A stretch of DNA of 64,000 nucleotides, from positions 726,986,300 to 727,050,299 of the forward strand of contig CM062812.1 in the NCBI GenBank assembly GCA_031772625.1. The letters run 5' to 3'. Position 1 is the stretch's first letter. Each line of letters begins with the position of its first letter. The translations under genes were made by a program, and so were the position numbers. Positions 34,124-46,387 of this stretch are shown here, one piece after another. The notes under the pieces are model-generated. The model was not told where the DNA came from. It saw nothing but the letters and a program-made list of their open reading frames with translations, and did no database searches. Source of the stretch: Pinus tabuliformis. Lineage: Eukaryota; Streptophyta; Pinopsida; Pinales; Pinaceae.

Positions 34124-34861
34124 TTATGTTTGCTTCACTTCTATGCCCAAAAAGTACCTTAACAACCCCAAGTCAGTCATTTCAAATTCATTCTTCATGA
34201 ATTGTTTGAAATAAATGACGAGGAAATCATCCTTGCCCATAAAAATCAAATCATCTACATATAAGAGGACAATAAAAATCATACCATCGCTATCTTTGAC
34301 GTAGAGGGTAGGCTCTCTGTCACATTTGTCAAAACCATTGTCCAACAAGTAGGCATTTATCCTGTTGTACCATGCATGCGGTGCTTGCTTCAACCCATAA
34401 AGAGATTTCCTCAACTGATAAACTTTGTCTTCTTGGCCTTCTACCTCATAACCAGGCGGTTGCACAACATACACTTCCTCTTTCAGCACTCCATTCAAGA
34501 ACACTGATTTTACATCCATTTGATACACTTTCCATTTATGTTGTGCGGCAATCGCCACAACTGTACTCACTGCCTCCATCCTCGAGACTGGCACAAATGT
34601 CTCCACATAATCTCTTCCCTGTTGCTGCTTGTATACTTTTGCAACTAGCCTTGCTTTGTGCCTTTCAATCTATCCATCGACATTGCTCTTGGACTTATAG
34701 ACCCACTTCTCTCCAATGACTTGCTTTCCTTGCAACAAGTCCGCTAACTCCCATGTGTCATTCTTTTCTGTTGCTTTGATTTCTTCCTCCATTGCCGCAA
34801 CCCATTTTTCATCTTTGACTGCATCTTCGAAATGCATTGGGTCATCTACATGACAAAACAA
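34124..34861 (-). pseudogene. D reverse transcriptase remnant
   Basis: KWVYKSKSNVDG, METFVPVSRMEAVSTVVAIA, YQMDVKSVFLNGVLKEEVY, SLYGLKQAPHAWY and the catalytic LLYVDDLIFMG identify copia RT. The broken element cannot be assumed to express it. Confidence 0.92.
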
Positions 34862-35109
34862 AGCAAATAATGAATTCAGACCAGCGCTGCAATCAACTTC
34901 ATCTTGCTCATAAATTTCATTTAAATTTCAGAATTTTGGTCTTCTTGTGCTTGCTGAAGATGAGCTTGAAATGTCACTTGGTGTTATGCTTTGTGGCGTG
35001 CTTGGAGAAGCACTTGCTTCACTGCGCAACACTGTCCTATTATTTGTTGATGGTGTTACTTGTTGTCTATTTGTTGCGCTTGAATATTAGTAGAGGGAGT
35101 CACTATTGA

Positions 35110-35943
35110 GGAATTTCTTGCTGCTGTCAATTCCTCTTTGTCCTCATGTGGTATACATGCTTTGACAATGACTGTCTTCTCTAAAATTACATCCCATGCT
35201 TCCTCTTCTATGAACTGCACATCTCTGCTTATTATGACCTTCTTGGTTAATGGATTGTAGAGTTTGTATGCCTTGGATTCATCACTGTATCAAACAAATA
35301 TGCATTTCTCCCGCTTATTGTCCACCTTCTTCTTCAACTCATCTGGGACGTGTGCATATGCCACACAACCAAAAACTCTCATGCGAGTGACACTATTCTT
35401 TCTTCCACTCCTTGCCTCTTCATAAACTACGTTCTAGAAACTTTTGGTTGGACATATATTTAAGATAATTGCTACACAAGTGACAACTTTAGCCCAATAA
35501 TCATTTGGAAAATGCTTTGCCTTCAACATACTCCTTGCCATTTCCAAAATTATCCTATTCTTCCTTTCCGCCACACCATTTTCCTGAGGTGTATATCTTG
35601 TTGTAAATTGTTTGTGAATTCCATGCTCCCTGCAAAATTGAAGGAAGTCATTTGAGATGTATTCGCCACCTCTGTCAGTCCTGAGGACTTTGATGTAGTG
35701 TTTGCTTTGTTATGCAACAAGAGCCTTGTATTGGCAAAAGTGCTCAAACACTTCACTTTTCTGTTTTAGGAGATAGACCGATGTCTTCCTTGTGTAGTCA
35801 TCTATGAAGGTCAATAGATAGTCACTGCCACCAATTGATGGTGTCTGCATTGGGCCACATAAATCTGAGTGGACGATCTGCAAAAGTGCCTTTTCCCTTA
35901 CTGACTTTCTTGCTGGAAATGTCTCTCTATGTTGCTTGCCCAA
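35110..35943 (-). pseudogene. D integrase remnant
   Basis: KALLQIVHSDLCGPMQTPS and GSDYLLTFIDDYTRKTSVYL form the integrase catalytic region. Toward 35300 the minus strand continues with the ESKAYKLYNP and VIISRDVQF type motifs that end copia integrase. Confidence 0.88.
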
Positions 35944-35970
35944 GATACATCTTTCACATAGGTTGTCTGG

Positions 35971-36489
35971 TTATTCTATGAGTGGCAATCCCTTCACCAT
36001 GCCTTTCCTATGCAGCAAATTCAAACCTCCAATGTTGATATGTCCAAATCTCAAATGCCATAACCAATTTTCATCTTCGACCTCTGCTTGATAGTTCACT
36101 TGTGTGATAGTTGCCTCTTTTCTTCCATCCTCTTGTGAGTTCATTGATAGTTGTGCTTGTGAACATTCTTCTTTGAAATATGATCTTATCTCTAGGGGAA
36201 ACATTCTATTGTTTGTCATCTGAACCTTTGCAATCAGCTGTCTGCTTGGAGGCCTATCCCAAATTGTGCACACATCATTTTTGAAGAAGACATTGTAGCC
36301 CTTTTGCATGAGCTGTCCAATGATTATGAGGTTATGCTTCAGACCTGGGACAAAGTAAACATATGAAATGTACTTATTCTCCCCCTTCTTTGTTAGGATA
36401 TTAACTCTTCCTTTTCCCATGGCAGAGACTTTGCTATCGGTCACTAATGTCACTTCAAATTTCACACTTTCATCTATATTGGAAAACAT
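35971..36489 (-). pseudogene. D pre-integrase region remnant
   Basis: MGKGRVNILTKKGENKYISY, VYFVPGLKHNLIIIGQLMQK and WHLRFGHINIGGLNLLHRKG are the protease-end and GAG-pre-integrase motifs. The HxxH zinc site of integrase is visible in the last. Confidence 0.88.
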
Positions 36490-36614
36490 TTCTATGTTCC
36501 ATCACATGTGGTTGCTACACCTTGAATCTAGATACCATATATCACTTTGTTTTTCTTGTGCTACATTACAAGCTAAAAGCATGCTATCATGGTTCTGATT
36601 TTCTTTTGTGAAAT

Positions 36615-37525
36615 TTACACTTGGTTTGTTACTAATGTCATATTGCTTCTTTCTACATTCATTTGCATAATGACCATACTTCTTACAGTAATGACATTGA
36701 AATTGAGATTTATCATACCTCTAACCTTCTCCTTGATTTTGTATTTGGCCTTGACTTGGATTTTGATTGTTGCCCCTTCCACTTGAGCTTGAAGGGCTGC
36801 TTCTTCCACCTATGTGTGGGCTTCTTCCTCTTCCTCTAGTATATGATCTTGCTCTACCTCGACCTTGACCAAAGGAAACTTGTGTCTTGAAGGCATGCTC
36901 CAATGAAGAGATTGTTGCTCTATTCAGTGTATGTTCATGATAAAGCAGTGATGCATGAAGCTCATCCACTGAGAACTATGAGAGATCCTTTGTCTCTTCT
37001 ATGGCCAGAACAATGGCATCAAACCTTGTTGGCAAATTTCTCAAAACTTTTTCAACTATTCTCCTTTCTTTAAGTGTCTCACCATGAGACCTAATTTGAG
37101 TAAACAACCCAATTACACGTGTATAAAATGAGTCCACATTCTCAGAGTCTTTCATATAAAGTGTTTCAAAATCTCTTCTCAGCATTTGTAGTTTTGTTGT
37201 CTTGAATTTTGCCATGCCTTGGTAGGCTGTCTGGACTTCGTTGCTTCTGTAACCCTTGGGAAAAAAATTTCATGAACTTCTTGAAAAATGTAGAAGAGGG
37301 ATTTTGCATCCTTCTTCTTGTTGTCCCTAAACAGATCCCTTTCTGCTTGAAATAGGACATTGTATGCTGCTGCATCTGTTGGTTCTAGAAAACCATTTTC
37401 CACCAAATCCCAAATGTCTTGAGAAGAAAACAAGGCCTTCATTGTAATAGCACAATAGTCATAGTTTTTGCCATTAAACTAAGGTATCTAAGGATTAGTC
37501 AAGCTTGTGCTTGATGTTTCCATTT
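36615..37525 (-). pseudogene. D gag remnant
   Basis: Gag starts near 37523 (METSS) and runs through DIWDLVENGFLEP, FETLYMKDSENVDSFYTR and VLRNLPTRFDAIVLAIEE, all conserved in plant copia gag (UBN2 type). An Arg/Gly-rich stretch (RGRARSYTRGRGRSP) and a CCHC-type region near 36640-36700 follow. The gag is broken. Confidence 0.87.
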
Positions 37526-37655
37526 CTGAGTGAGAAAAAAAAACTTTCTACCTGCTAGTAAATATGATAAAAAACAATCTGCCCTCAAAACAAATTTAAC
37601 TGCTAGTAAAAACACTTTTTTTTACACTAACAGAGTTTAACCCACTCTGATACCA

Positions 37656-38141
37656 TGTTAGAAAAATTTTACGGGGCAGAGGAGAGGAGACTGGCTCAGA
37701 ATTCAGTTGTGACAAGGTAACTCTTATGAGAATTTAGTTGTGTCGAGGTAAGTCTTATGTTGCGGCATGGAAATCACAGCTACACATAGGCTTAATAAAA
37801 CATTGGAAATAACTCACAACGAAATAGAGTAAAAGCAAAAGGGTTGTGGTAAATTTACTCATAAATGTTTAAGACCACATCGCAACATAACATACTCTTG
37901 ATTCCAATAAAAAACATAGGAAAATACTTACTCATGAATGTTTAAGACCACATCGCAACATAACATACTCTTGATTATAATATTAAACATAGGAAAATAC
38001 ATTCGTGTGATAAATGGAGGTTGTAGCTCCAAGTGAAAATACAAAAGACTTACTATGATTTACCCATCACTAGGGTTGGGGAGTAAATGTATGTAAAATT
38101 TCGTAAACCTAGATTTCACATGCCCATCAATATCTACTCCA
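37656..38141 (-). repeat. Right (5') LTR of D
   Basis: A 486-bp LTR next to the primer site. It has its own 63-bp tandem duplication at about 37860-37990, sharing GAATGTTTAAGACCACATCG. Confidence 0.82.
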
Positions 38142-38612
38142 TGATTTTCTCCTCAATACCTCACAAACTCTCGCTCCCTAACCTACCCTACATACAAAAT
38201 GACTTTTACATCCATATTTATCTCAACATACAAATTTGACATTGATACATGACAGAGAAAATAATTAATACCCAAAATGGGCAATTTTACATAGTAATTG
38301 GTTTTCTGAAATTGTAGGTGTTGTGGAGTGTGGGAAATAGTAATTGGTTTTCTGAAATTGCAGGTGTTGTGGAGTGTGGGCAACAGTTGCAAAGTGAATG
38401 CTTTCCCATATTTATTTACCAACTTCATTAAGTGCCTTAACTTCTCCGTTGTATTGCGGAATGGTCAGCATTGTACTTGTCATCTGACTTCTATCCTTTC
38501 ACCTACAAACAAAATGGCAATTGTGTTGTAGTTGACTGGGCAAGCATGGCGTTTGTCAGTGTGTTTAAGGCAGTGGTTGGGATTAATATTTTCAATAGTA
38601 TCATTTCTTCTT
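38142..38612 (-). pseudogene. Pol 3' end of a second D copy, joined to the D 5' LTR
   Basis: This matches 33000-33335, the 3' end of D pol with purine tract, including the ILIPTTALNTLTNAMLA extension. The middle LTR thus also acts as 3' LTR for this fragment. A 43-45-bp duplication (TAATTGGTTTTCTGAAATTG) lies at about 38296-38385. Confidence 0.82.
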
Positions 38613-38627
38613 TGGTTACCGTTCCAT

Positions 38628-38722
38628 TCAACCAAGTGTATGCTTTTGTGACGATGATCCATATTTGGGTGAAGCATGTGAAATTTTGTATTAAAGAACA
38701 ATCACATGTAAGTTTAAAAATT
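38628..38722. repeat. Flank repeat X, right copy
   Basis: Resembles 32176-32298 on the other side of the D complex; both copies end near GTAAGTTTA. Confidence 0.6.
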
Positions 38723-41420
38723 ACTAAAGGGATTTTAGGTGCTATTTCCAAAAACTTAGTTCATTTAGGCATAAGGAAAAGTAAAAGGTCAATTCATTTA
38801 TCGAACAAAATTTTCTATGGAGAGATTATCGAACCTGTGAACAGGTTAGATATTTAAATTTCTGAAGTTTTCATAGGTTAGACAATTACATGTTTGAACT
38901 TTGTAATTATCAAAAGTAAAAGCATATATATTAAGGATTGTTTAAAATACTGAAAAAATTTTGTTTGGAAAACTATCTTCAATAAATATAAGGTAAGAAG
39001 ATTAAAAATAATTTTAAACACAATGAAATATAATTTTGAAAATGAGATTTTAAATCACAGTTTTAATATTTAGTAAAAAAAAGTCCAATCCTCTCAAATA
39101 CATCATTCTAACTAAAATCCTTATTTATCCATTTTGTTTATATTTTTTTTAAATATTTATCCATTTTGTTTATATTATTTTTAACTATTTATCCTTAGTA
39201 TTCAAACCAAACAAGAATATTAGTATTTTACCCATATTATTGTGGAAAGAGACCACTTTTAGTATTTAGACAAGACATATATCTAACCAGAGAATAAAAA
39301 AACCAACTATGCCAAGAACCACACATAGGGATACTCCACTTTGGTCACTTTGGGTTCAAAGGCTTGGTGTTATACTACTTTCAACTCTCTTTTATTCTAA
39401 TACATATTCATGCATTAATTGAGAAGGGGTTTCTCTATATGGATATTCATCCATATAATGAATTCACTTAGAAGGAGTTTATGCATATGGATATGGATTT
39501 GTAACCCTAAAATGATGAGCTAACTCATGTCATAATTATATATCTTTGATTTCATAGATATTTTGATAAAGATTATCTATCTAACTATACACCTATCCAT
39601 ACATTGAAGTTGTCTTTATAGTAATCCTTAGGGAAATGCTTTGTTTGATAACATATTCTTATTTGGAACTTAATGACAAGTTCACTGAGAGAGATGTAAG
39701 GTGGTGGAGGAGCATCTTCTGTAGTAAACATAATTCAAGAACCAAGGGGACCTGAATTTTCTTATGGGAGAGTAGATCTCCTCTAATTGTAAATTTGTGT
39801 AAATTAGGAATTAACATGACTTACTTTAGAGTTAAGTGTCCAAATTCTGGAAGAATATGGGGTTGGAAGGTTGTTGGTCATTTGATGAGCTATTATTTGA
39901 GGCCAATTGGGCCGTTGCATTTGTAAATAATATATGTTGAGATGTTAAATAACTTTAGAGTAGGGAGAGGTGTCCCATTTGTCCAAAGTTGTGTTCAGAT
40001 ATTTTGTTGGATATAAATATTGAAGCGCTCTCAAGAAAGGGAGAGACAAAATAGCTAGGCAGAGAGTGCATTAAACATTCTCCTCTATAAATAAATTTTG
40101 ATTTTAATAGACTAGAGAAGTTTTTTGGTGTGTTTGATTCCTATCATAATTACGTTTTCCTGCAGTATTATCCCTCGGTCTAAACTTATGTGTTGAGGCT
40201 TCTGTCAAGATTTTGTGTATGGTTTGCATATAAGGAGGGTGTTCTGAAGGATGTGCATGGATCACATAAAGGCAAGGTGAAGGAGTCATCTTACTATTCC
40301 TATAAATGTGTTTATTTCATCTTAATGGAATCCGGTGATAGTTCTTTATGATCGCACCTTTCCAAGGTTGATATATTTTATGCATTCCTTCACTTAGAAT
40401 GTAATGAATACATTGTAGAGCCCATAAAAAAAGGTTTCATAATCTTGTATATAAGATTGAGTGGGAGATTCGAGTTGGTGGCGCTTGAGTAGAGAGTCGG
40501 TAAAAAACATGTCTATCTGTTTTGAGTCATAAATCTATGCCTGTAGTGACTTTGTAGCGAAATGAAATAATGCTAGTTCCCTCATCCATACTAGTTGTTG
40601 GACAATGGAGATCCATTTTAAAATAGTGTTTTTTGAGTTATGATGGGAAGGTGAGTTGAAATTTTGTTGGTGGGGAACTTGAATCATTAATTGAGTATTT
40701 GGGGATTGAGGAGAAGTAAAGTAATTCAATTCATTTGTGGCTCTCTAGTTTCTCATTGACATTAGGAGGGTGAGTTTGATTACTTGGAGGTTGGCATCTG
40801 TCTAAAATCTTTTATATCACAAAATTTGCAACGCGGTCAACCCTGACCTTCTGTAATTGGGGTCAAGTCGGCACAGTCGGGGATTCTTGGAGTTGACATT
40901 TGTAGAGAAATCCTTGAGGGGGATAATGTTTTAACCCATTTTATTCCACAGGAGTTGTGAGTTATAAGACATGACTCTGACCTCGAGTGTGGAGTCCGCT
41001 GACATTTGGTATTCGGGCGATTGGCATACATGTTGGGGAGTAAGGGTGTAAGAAAATAGTTGCAAGTAATACCATATTGAGGACTAGCACAAGCCCGATC
41101 TCAGGCTATAAGGAGAACCTCAACTCCCAACCTATATTGGAAGTAGTGTGGACTTTGGAAATTACACGTGGATTATGTTTTTAAGGTCTGGTTTAATTTC
41201 AAGAGGAAACCATAAAGGGTCGAAAGAGTTCTATCTTGTGTAAAATCACAGAACCAAGAATGCTTGGAGAATCAGGAGAAATGGAAGTATTTTTTTTTGT
41301 TTTGTATGTTCAGGGCTTTGAGAGAAAAAGAGGGAAGAAGGGGCACATCCTATGTATGAGGACGTGGTTGGAGAAAATTGTTGATAAATAGTCAGAACCA
41401 TAAAGAACGAGCCACCACCA
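38723..41420. other. Unclassified AT-rich DNA
   Basis: No coding or RNA feature is supported. A 22-bp direct repeat, ATTTATCCATTTTGTTTATA type, is at 39123-39144 and 39155-39176. Sequence around 39940-40090 has a TATAAATA context and could be an eroded LTR, but no partner is in the window. Confidence 0.45.
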
Positions 41421-41664
41421 CTGTTGAAGATAATGGAGAACATGTAAATCTAGAGAGAGTTGGTTCAATAGAGCCTTAGATTAGGAATTAGTTCCTACTT
41501 ATTAGGAAGTTGCTCTAACTTCCCTAGATGTGTGAAAACTATATATATTTTAGATTGTAAGATGATTGATGTAGATTGTTCTGCCAGATGCAGTCTCCAG
41601 TTGGAGCTCCTCACCTGTGAGTTGTCCAGTTTATCAATAAAGTTGATTCTTCAGTTTTAAACAT
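41421..41664 (+). repeat. LTR of E, start uncertain
   Basis: The right end is set by the primer site. A TATA-like ACTATATATATTTTAG lies near 41528. The left end is a guess from TGTTGAAG. Confidence 0.55.
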
Positions 41665-42002
41665 GGTATCAGAGCTGCAGGTTTGAAACAGACTATGAAT
41701 CCCTGAGTGGGGAGATGGTGTGAAGAAAGCGGTATGGTAAGGAGGTAGAGAAATAATATTTTTTTTTTAATTTTACTCACATTTATCATTGGTATGCCTG
41801 AAAGAAAATGAGGGATGATCATCACGGATTTCTGATTGACAAACATGATGGTTGGTCAGTTACTTATAGAGATTCTGATTGTCGCCCCTACAAATCATGG
41901 ATTTGAGACAATAGATCACGCCTGCCTATGAAAATAAAATCATGCGAAGGAGCCCGTCGAAGCAGCAGGCTTGAGTAGTTTTTTGAATTGAGGAAAGAGC
42001 AT

Positions 42003-42083
42003 TCTGCCAGAGGAAGTATCCAAGTGGAGATCCTCACCTGTGAGCTATCCAATTTATCAATAAAGTTGATTCTTCAGTTTTTT
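42003..42083 (+). repeat. Second copy of the E LTR tail
   Basis: About 80 bp (CTGCCAGAGGAAG to TTCAGTTTT) repeats 41581-41659, including CAATAAAGTTGATTCTTCAG, and abuts integrase coding. Confidence 0.8.
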
Positions 42084-43103
42084 AATAGGAATAAAAGTCA
42101 TGCTTTCAAATACTTCAAGCAATTCAGAAGTATGATTGAGAAGTAAACAAGAAAGTTCACTAAAATTCTTCGCTCATACCAGGGTGGAGAATTCAAGAAG
42201 GGTGACTTCATCAAATACTCTAAAGAACATGAAATACAACAACAGTTCACAACACCTTACACTCCTCAACAAAACGAGGTTGTAGAAAGGAAAAACAGAA
42301 CCCTCATGGAGTGTGCCCGCAATATGTTGAAAGGTAAGAATCTAACCAATAGTTTTTGGGTAGAAGTTGTAAACACTACAGTGTATCTTAAGAATAGCAG
42401 TCCTACTAAGTCTTTGGATTATAAAAGTCCTTTTGAAGCATTGTTTGGCTTCAAGCCTACAGCAAGTCATCTTAGAGTTTTTGGATGGAACTTGGCTTTT
42501 TCTCATGTCCCGAAAGAAGATAGGAAGCAGTTAGATTCAGAAGCCATCAAGTGTACTTTTGTTGGATACTGCAGTGAGTTTAAGGCTTATAAGTTGTTTA
42601 ATCCTTCTACTCATAAGGTGTTTACAAATAGAAATGTGGTATTCCATGAACATGTAGATGATGCAAACCCTGTGCAGAGTGATAAAAAATGGAATTTAAC
42701 TTTACTGTTAGAAGAAGGTGATGAAACAAGGGCTAGTGAGCAGCAGCAACAACAACAACAACAGGAGAAAGAAGAAGTGGTTGATCAAATCAGGTTTGAA
42801 ACCAGTTTGTAGAGGGGAGATCAAAATAGGTTTGAAGCCACTCCACCACTCAGGAGATTAGGTAGGCATACTCAATTTCCAACAAGATATAGGGAGAATT
42901 ATTTTACAAATAGTATGTTAAGTGTTGTTGAACCCTCTAGTTATAAAGAAGCTAGTCAATATAGTGAATGGAGGGAAACCATGGAAGAGGAATATGAATC
43001 AATACTTAAAAACAAAATGTGGGATCTAGTTGAATTACCTGAAGGAAAACAACCCATATGCTGTAAATGGTTATACAATCCTAAATTTAAGGAAGATGGG
43101 AGT
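42084..43103 (+). pseudogene. E integrase to RT remnant
   Basis: Integrase motifs (TTPYTPQQNEVVERKNRTLM, FEALFGFKPTASHLRVFG, IKCTFVGYCSEFKAYKLFNP) are followed by a short polyglutamine run coded by CAG/CAA at 42741-42765. The start of copia RT comes next (YKEASQYSEWRETMEEEYES, WDLVELPEGKQPI). It ends abruptly where F starts. Confidence 0.87.
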
Positions 43104-44209
43104 TGTTACACAACATTTTGCCACTGTCCCTGTACTCCCCGTTCCTTGATCCTAGAGGACCTCTACAATGAACCCCGCATGCTTTTCCTTCATGAAGAAA
43201 CTCCCATTATGTCCCCCTTGATGAGCAGATAAATTCCCTTTTGCATCATTTCCCCTAAAATTTTTGTTTTGTTCAGTTTACAAGACCGGTGATAATGCCC
43301 TTTGTCTCCCCCTCACTAATGTGCAGAGATTAGCACTATTCCCCACACCGACTGGTGCGACTGAGTTGTGTTCTAGTCGCGTCGGTCCTGTTATGGAAAT
43401 TTTTTTAAATTAGAGCCAAAGCTTCCAGCTCTAGAAGCTCTGTAACGAAAGTCTAGTAAATGGTTTGGCTGGATGGAGTCTAGGATGACAGTTTGAGTTC
43501 CTTTCCCCTATAACGATGGAACTGTCTCAAGAGATAAGTCCTTCTCCCATGAGAAGAGGATCCATCTCCCATATATATTTCCTATATAAACCTCCCTTCT
43601 TCCCAAGAACAAACTAGTCCTAGTTAGAGTTTTGGTTAAGTGTAAGTATACTATTTTGATTAGACAAGCAAGCTATTACTAGCTGTAGCCATCTAGTTGT
43701 GTGAGGGAGAAGTGTGTTTGATTTGAGTGAAGTCTAAAGGGAAGAGCCTTTAAACTATTATTGTTTGAAGCCATCATGGAATGCTAGCAAAAGTGTGAGG
43801 GAACCTGGTCTTGTTAGAGGAAGACTGCGATGTCAAGATGAATGGTTGTAATCTCTTTTTGATATTAATATATGCAACTATCAATTGGTTTCCTACATGT
43901 TTTGTAATATTACATATTTGTGTCTTAATGCTTCTTAACTTGTTGAGTAGGTTGAATTTCAATTTGTCTATTATTATATTTTTGTGTTGTTGTTGTTTAC
44001 TTGTTTCAGGAACTTGAGGAAGGAAGCAAGACACTGCTGGAGCAAGCAAGCGAGGACTTCATCAAATAGGATAAGCGATCAAGAGGTAAACCCTCTTGAT
44101 TGATTCTAAACTAAGGAAATCTTCCATAGAATGTATCTGTTGTGGCTAGACCCATTATCAAGCTAGAGGAATTTTTTCGTGTCTACACTTATAATTTTAC
44201 TTCACCACA
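43104..44209 (+). repeat. Probable 5' LTR of F
   Basis: It starts TGTTACACAACA directly after copia E coding and ends CTTCACCACA before the primer site. A promoter-like ATATATATTTCCTATATAAACC lies at about 43575-43597. No second copy is in the window, so the ends are inferred. Confidence 0.6.
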
Positions 44210-45688
44210 AATTGGTGACTTCGCTTGGGAGATCCCATCTTTTGTTTGTTTTGGATTTCATGATTTCTTGAGAACTTTGCTAGTTTCACGTTTTCCCTTT
44301 GGTTTTCTGTATTTTCTCTTGCTTACTAGCATAAGTCTAAAATTCATAGTAGATGATCTGGTCCCTGTTTTGAATTTTTTATTTTTATTTTTCCTTAGTT
44401 CCCTTGGACAACACATTTAATCATCCAACAATCACGCCGACTAGTGCTAATTGCTGAGGAATAGTCACGTCCACCAGGCTCTGGCACTCGTTGTCAGTTA
44501 GGCAGTTGCGTCAATCCCTGTAAGTGAAGATTATGGCTAGACCCCAATCTTGGCCAGTGTGTTTTGCTCTTGTGTTTTTGACCCCGTAAGCCTTTTTGAC
44601 TATTTTCTCCCTGATCAGGAAGCTATTCATTGGTTCTGCTTGCTTTTTCGCTTGTCATCTTATTGTTGATTGATTGAGTCATTGAGTGGCCAGCGACACT
44701 AGGGCATCTAGCTAGTCACCCATTCAACAGCTTGTAGACTCACCAAGTCTGGGTGTGGGTGTGTTTTCTTCTTGCATTTGTTTTTTGGTCCTTTTACGAC
44801 TTTGAAAGTCTTTTTCCGGCATAGATTACATTGCCGGCCTTGTGTTTGGTAAAGTCTGTGTTTCATTGATCTGAATGAACTTCTCTTTCATATTTTCATC
44901 TTCTTGAAGAGCTCATAGTCTTGAAAACTTTTTCATTGAAAGATTGTATGCGAAAAGTTTGTTTTGCTGTTTCATGAGAAAGTATGAAATTCTATCTTGT
45001 TGCATCATTATGATTTTCATCTCTAAAATACTAGAATTGCACCAGCATTTGAAAAAGGAAGAGAAATTTTTTCATTTTGAAAGCACTGATAGATAAGTGG
45101 TTGTCAAGAAATTAGGAATTAGAATGCATTTTTCATTAGTTTAATTTTTGAAAAAGTGAAGTAGTGAAAGATCATTTTGTTTTCAGTTGCTTGATTGTTT
45201 GCATTTGATTGAGTAGTTTCTATCCTCTCTAGTGTAGGCATTTCATCGAATTGAAAGGGTCTTGTCCCATTTAGTTGCATTTTAGGTTTTTTGAGTAGCA
45301 TCGCTAAGACCTGAAAACTTAAACTTAACTCAAGATCAATTCTAAAATGAATTCAATTAACCTAAGGCACATTTGACATTAACGATCATATCTAGAAGGT
45401 CTAGGATAGAGATGTGTTCCGGCGTTTGTAAACTTAGCAGCTGTCGTTATCTTTGGCATTAGATAGCACTAGCACGGATTTGTGCTCCCCATATTGTCAA
45501 GTATATAAAGAGAGACCCCACTAGGCTGCAATCCTTTTATCCTTAGGAAGCCAAGTCGACTGCCTTGCGAACATGATACACTGAACACATCATTCAGGGA
45601 GATTGCTTGCTCGTACTTCGTGGTTTGCCAGGAGGTATTCTGCAATTCACGGTTGCCTGGTAATCCTATTTACCTAGATCATCCAGAG
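44210..45688 (+). other. F primer site and leader, left part
   Basis: TTGGTGACTTCGCTTGGGA (44212-44230) resembles the Tat-type primer site TTGGCGACTCCGCTGGGGA. The following 1.46 kb is untranslated. A TATA-like AGTATATAAAGAGAG near 45501 is unexplained. The leader resumes at 51952. Confidence 0.65.
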
Positions 45689-46387
45689 CAATGTTGCATG
45701 AAGCGGGGATGCGGAAGTGTCATTTTCCAAAAATCTAGGAAGCAAAGCGTCCGCAGAAGTGTCTGCTATAGATATATATATATATATATATTTTATATTT
45801 TCTGCATTTATATTCAAAACAAACATCCCAAATACCAAATTAGTTGTAGAAGACATGAAAACATGCATATTTTTGCATAAATCAAGATAAATATGGCATC
45901 CATGATTACATTGTAGTTACTAGTATGTACATGAATGATTAATTATTCGAGCATCAACCATCTATATTCTAGAAATTACAAACATACATCAAATTTTTAA
46001 GCATATTATAAAACATAAAACATTTAATCATATTATAAAACAAAAAACATAGAGCATATTATGATTTATCTAGCAAGTGAGCAACTTTCAACATTTCTCA
46101 TGTCCAAAATTCAAATAATAATGTTTACAAAATAGGTCACTTGGTCGCCGCCAAGCCAAAAGGTTCAAATTCACAAGCCTACAAGTCTAATGATTAATCT
46201 ACGACAAAAGTAGTAAATTGTGAATATATCTACTAATCTCTCCTCCTTCCACCACGAAGAGAACATGGCGACGGGCCTCCACGTGATGGCAATAAAGAAG
46301 ATGGTGCCTGTGGAAGTAGTGGCACTGAAACTGATGAAGATGAATCCCATGTTGTTGGTGTTGAACCATGGAACCTAGGAACCAAGG

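Larger units (their letters stand above)
32316..38141 (-). mobile_element. Copia element D, broken, both LTRs present
   Basis: LTRs are 32316-32999 and 37656-38141. Between them, on the minus strand, lie gag, pre-integrase, integrase, RT and RNase H in Ty1/copia order. The primer-binding site (TGGTATCAGAG on the minus strand, 37645-37655) abuts the right LTR, so D reads right to left. A purine tract (GAGGTAGTGAGGAGAAAA) precedes the left LTR. Coding is in several open pieces, so the element is broken. The right LTR continues outward into a second piece of D-type pol (38142-38612), so no normal target duplication can be scored on that side. Confidence 0.9.
41421..43103 (+). mobile_element. Copia fragment E
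   Basis: A probable LTR (about 41421-41664) ends TTTAAACA and is followed by TGGTATCAGAGC, the copia primer site. Copia integrase to early RT follows from 42084. The interior lacks gag and a normal protease region and holds a second copy of the LTR tail, so E is rearranged. Coding stops at 43103, where the F LTR begins, which suggests that F inserted into E. The rest of E was not found in the window. Confidence 0.75.

Noticed and set aside
45400-45690. Separate LTR or host promoter with a TATA box near 45501
   Set aside because: No second copy, no clear ends and no downstream gene; left as part of the F leader.
45771-45791. TA-rich promoter
   Set aside because: A plain (TA)n microsatellite inside J; no gene follows.
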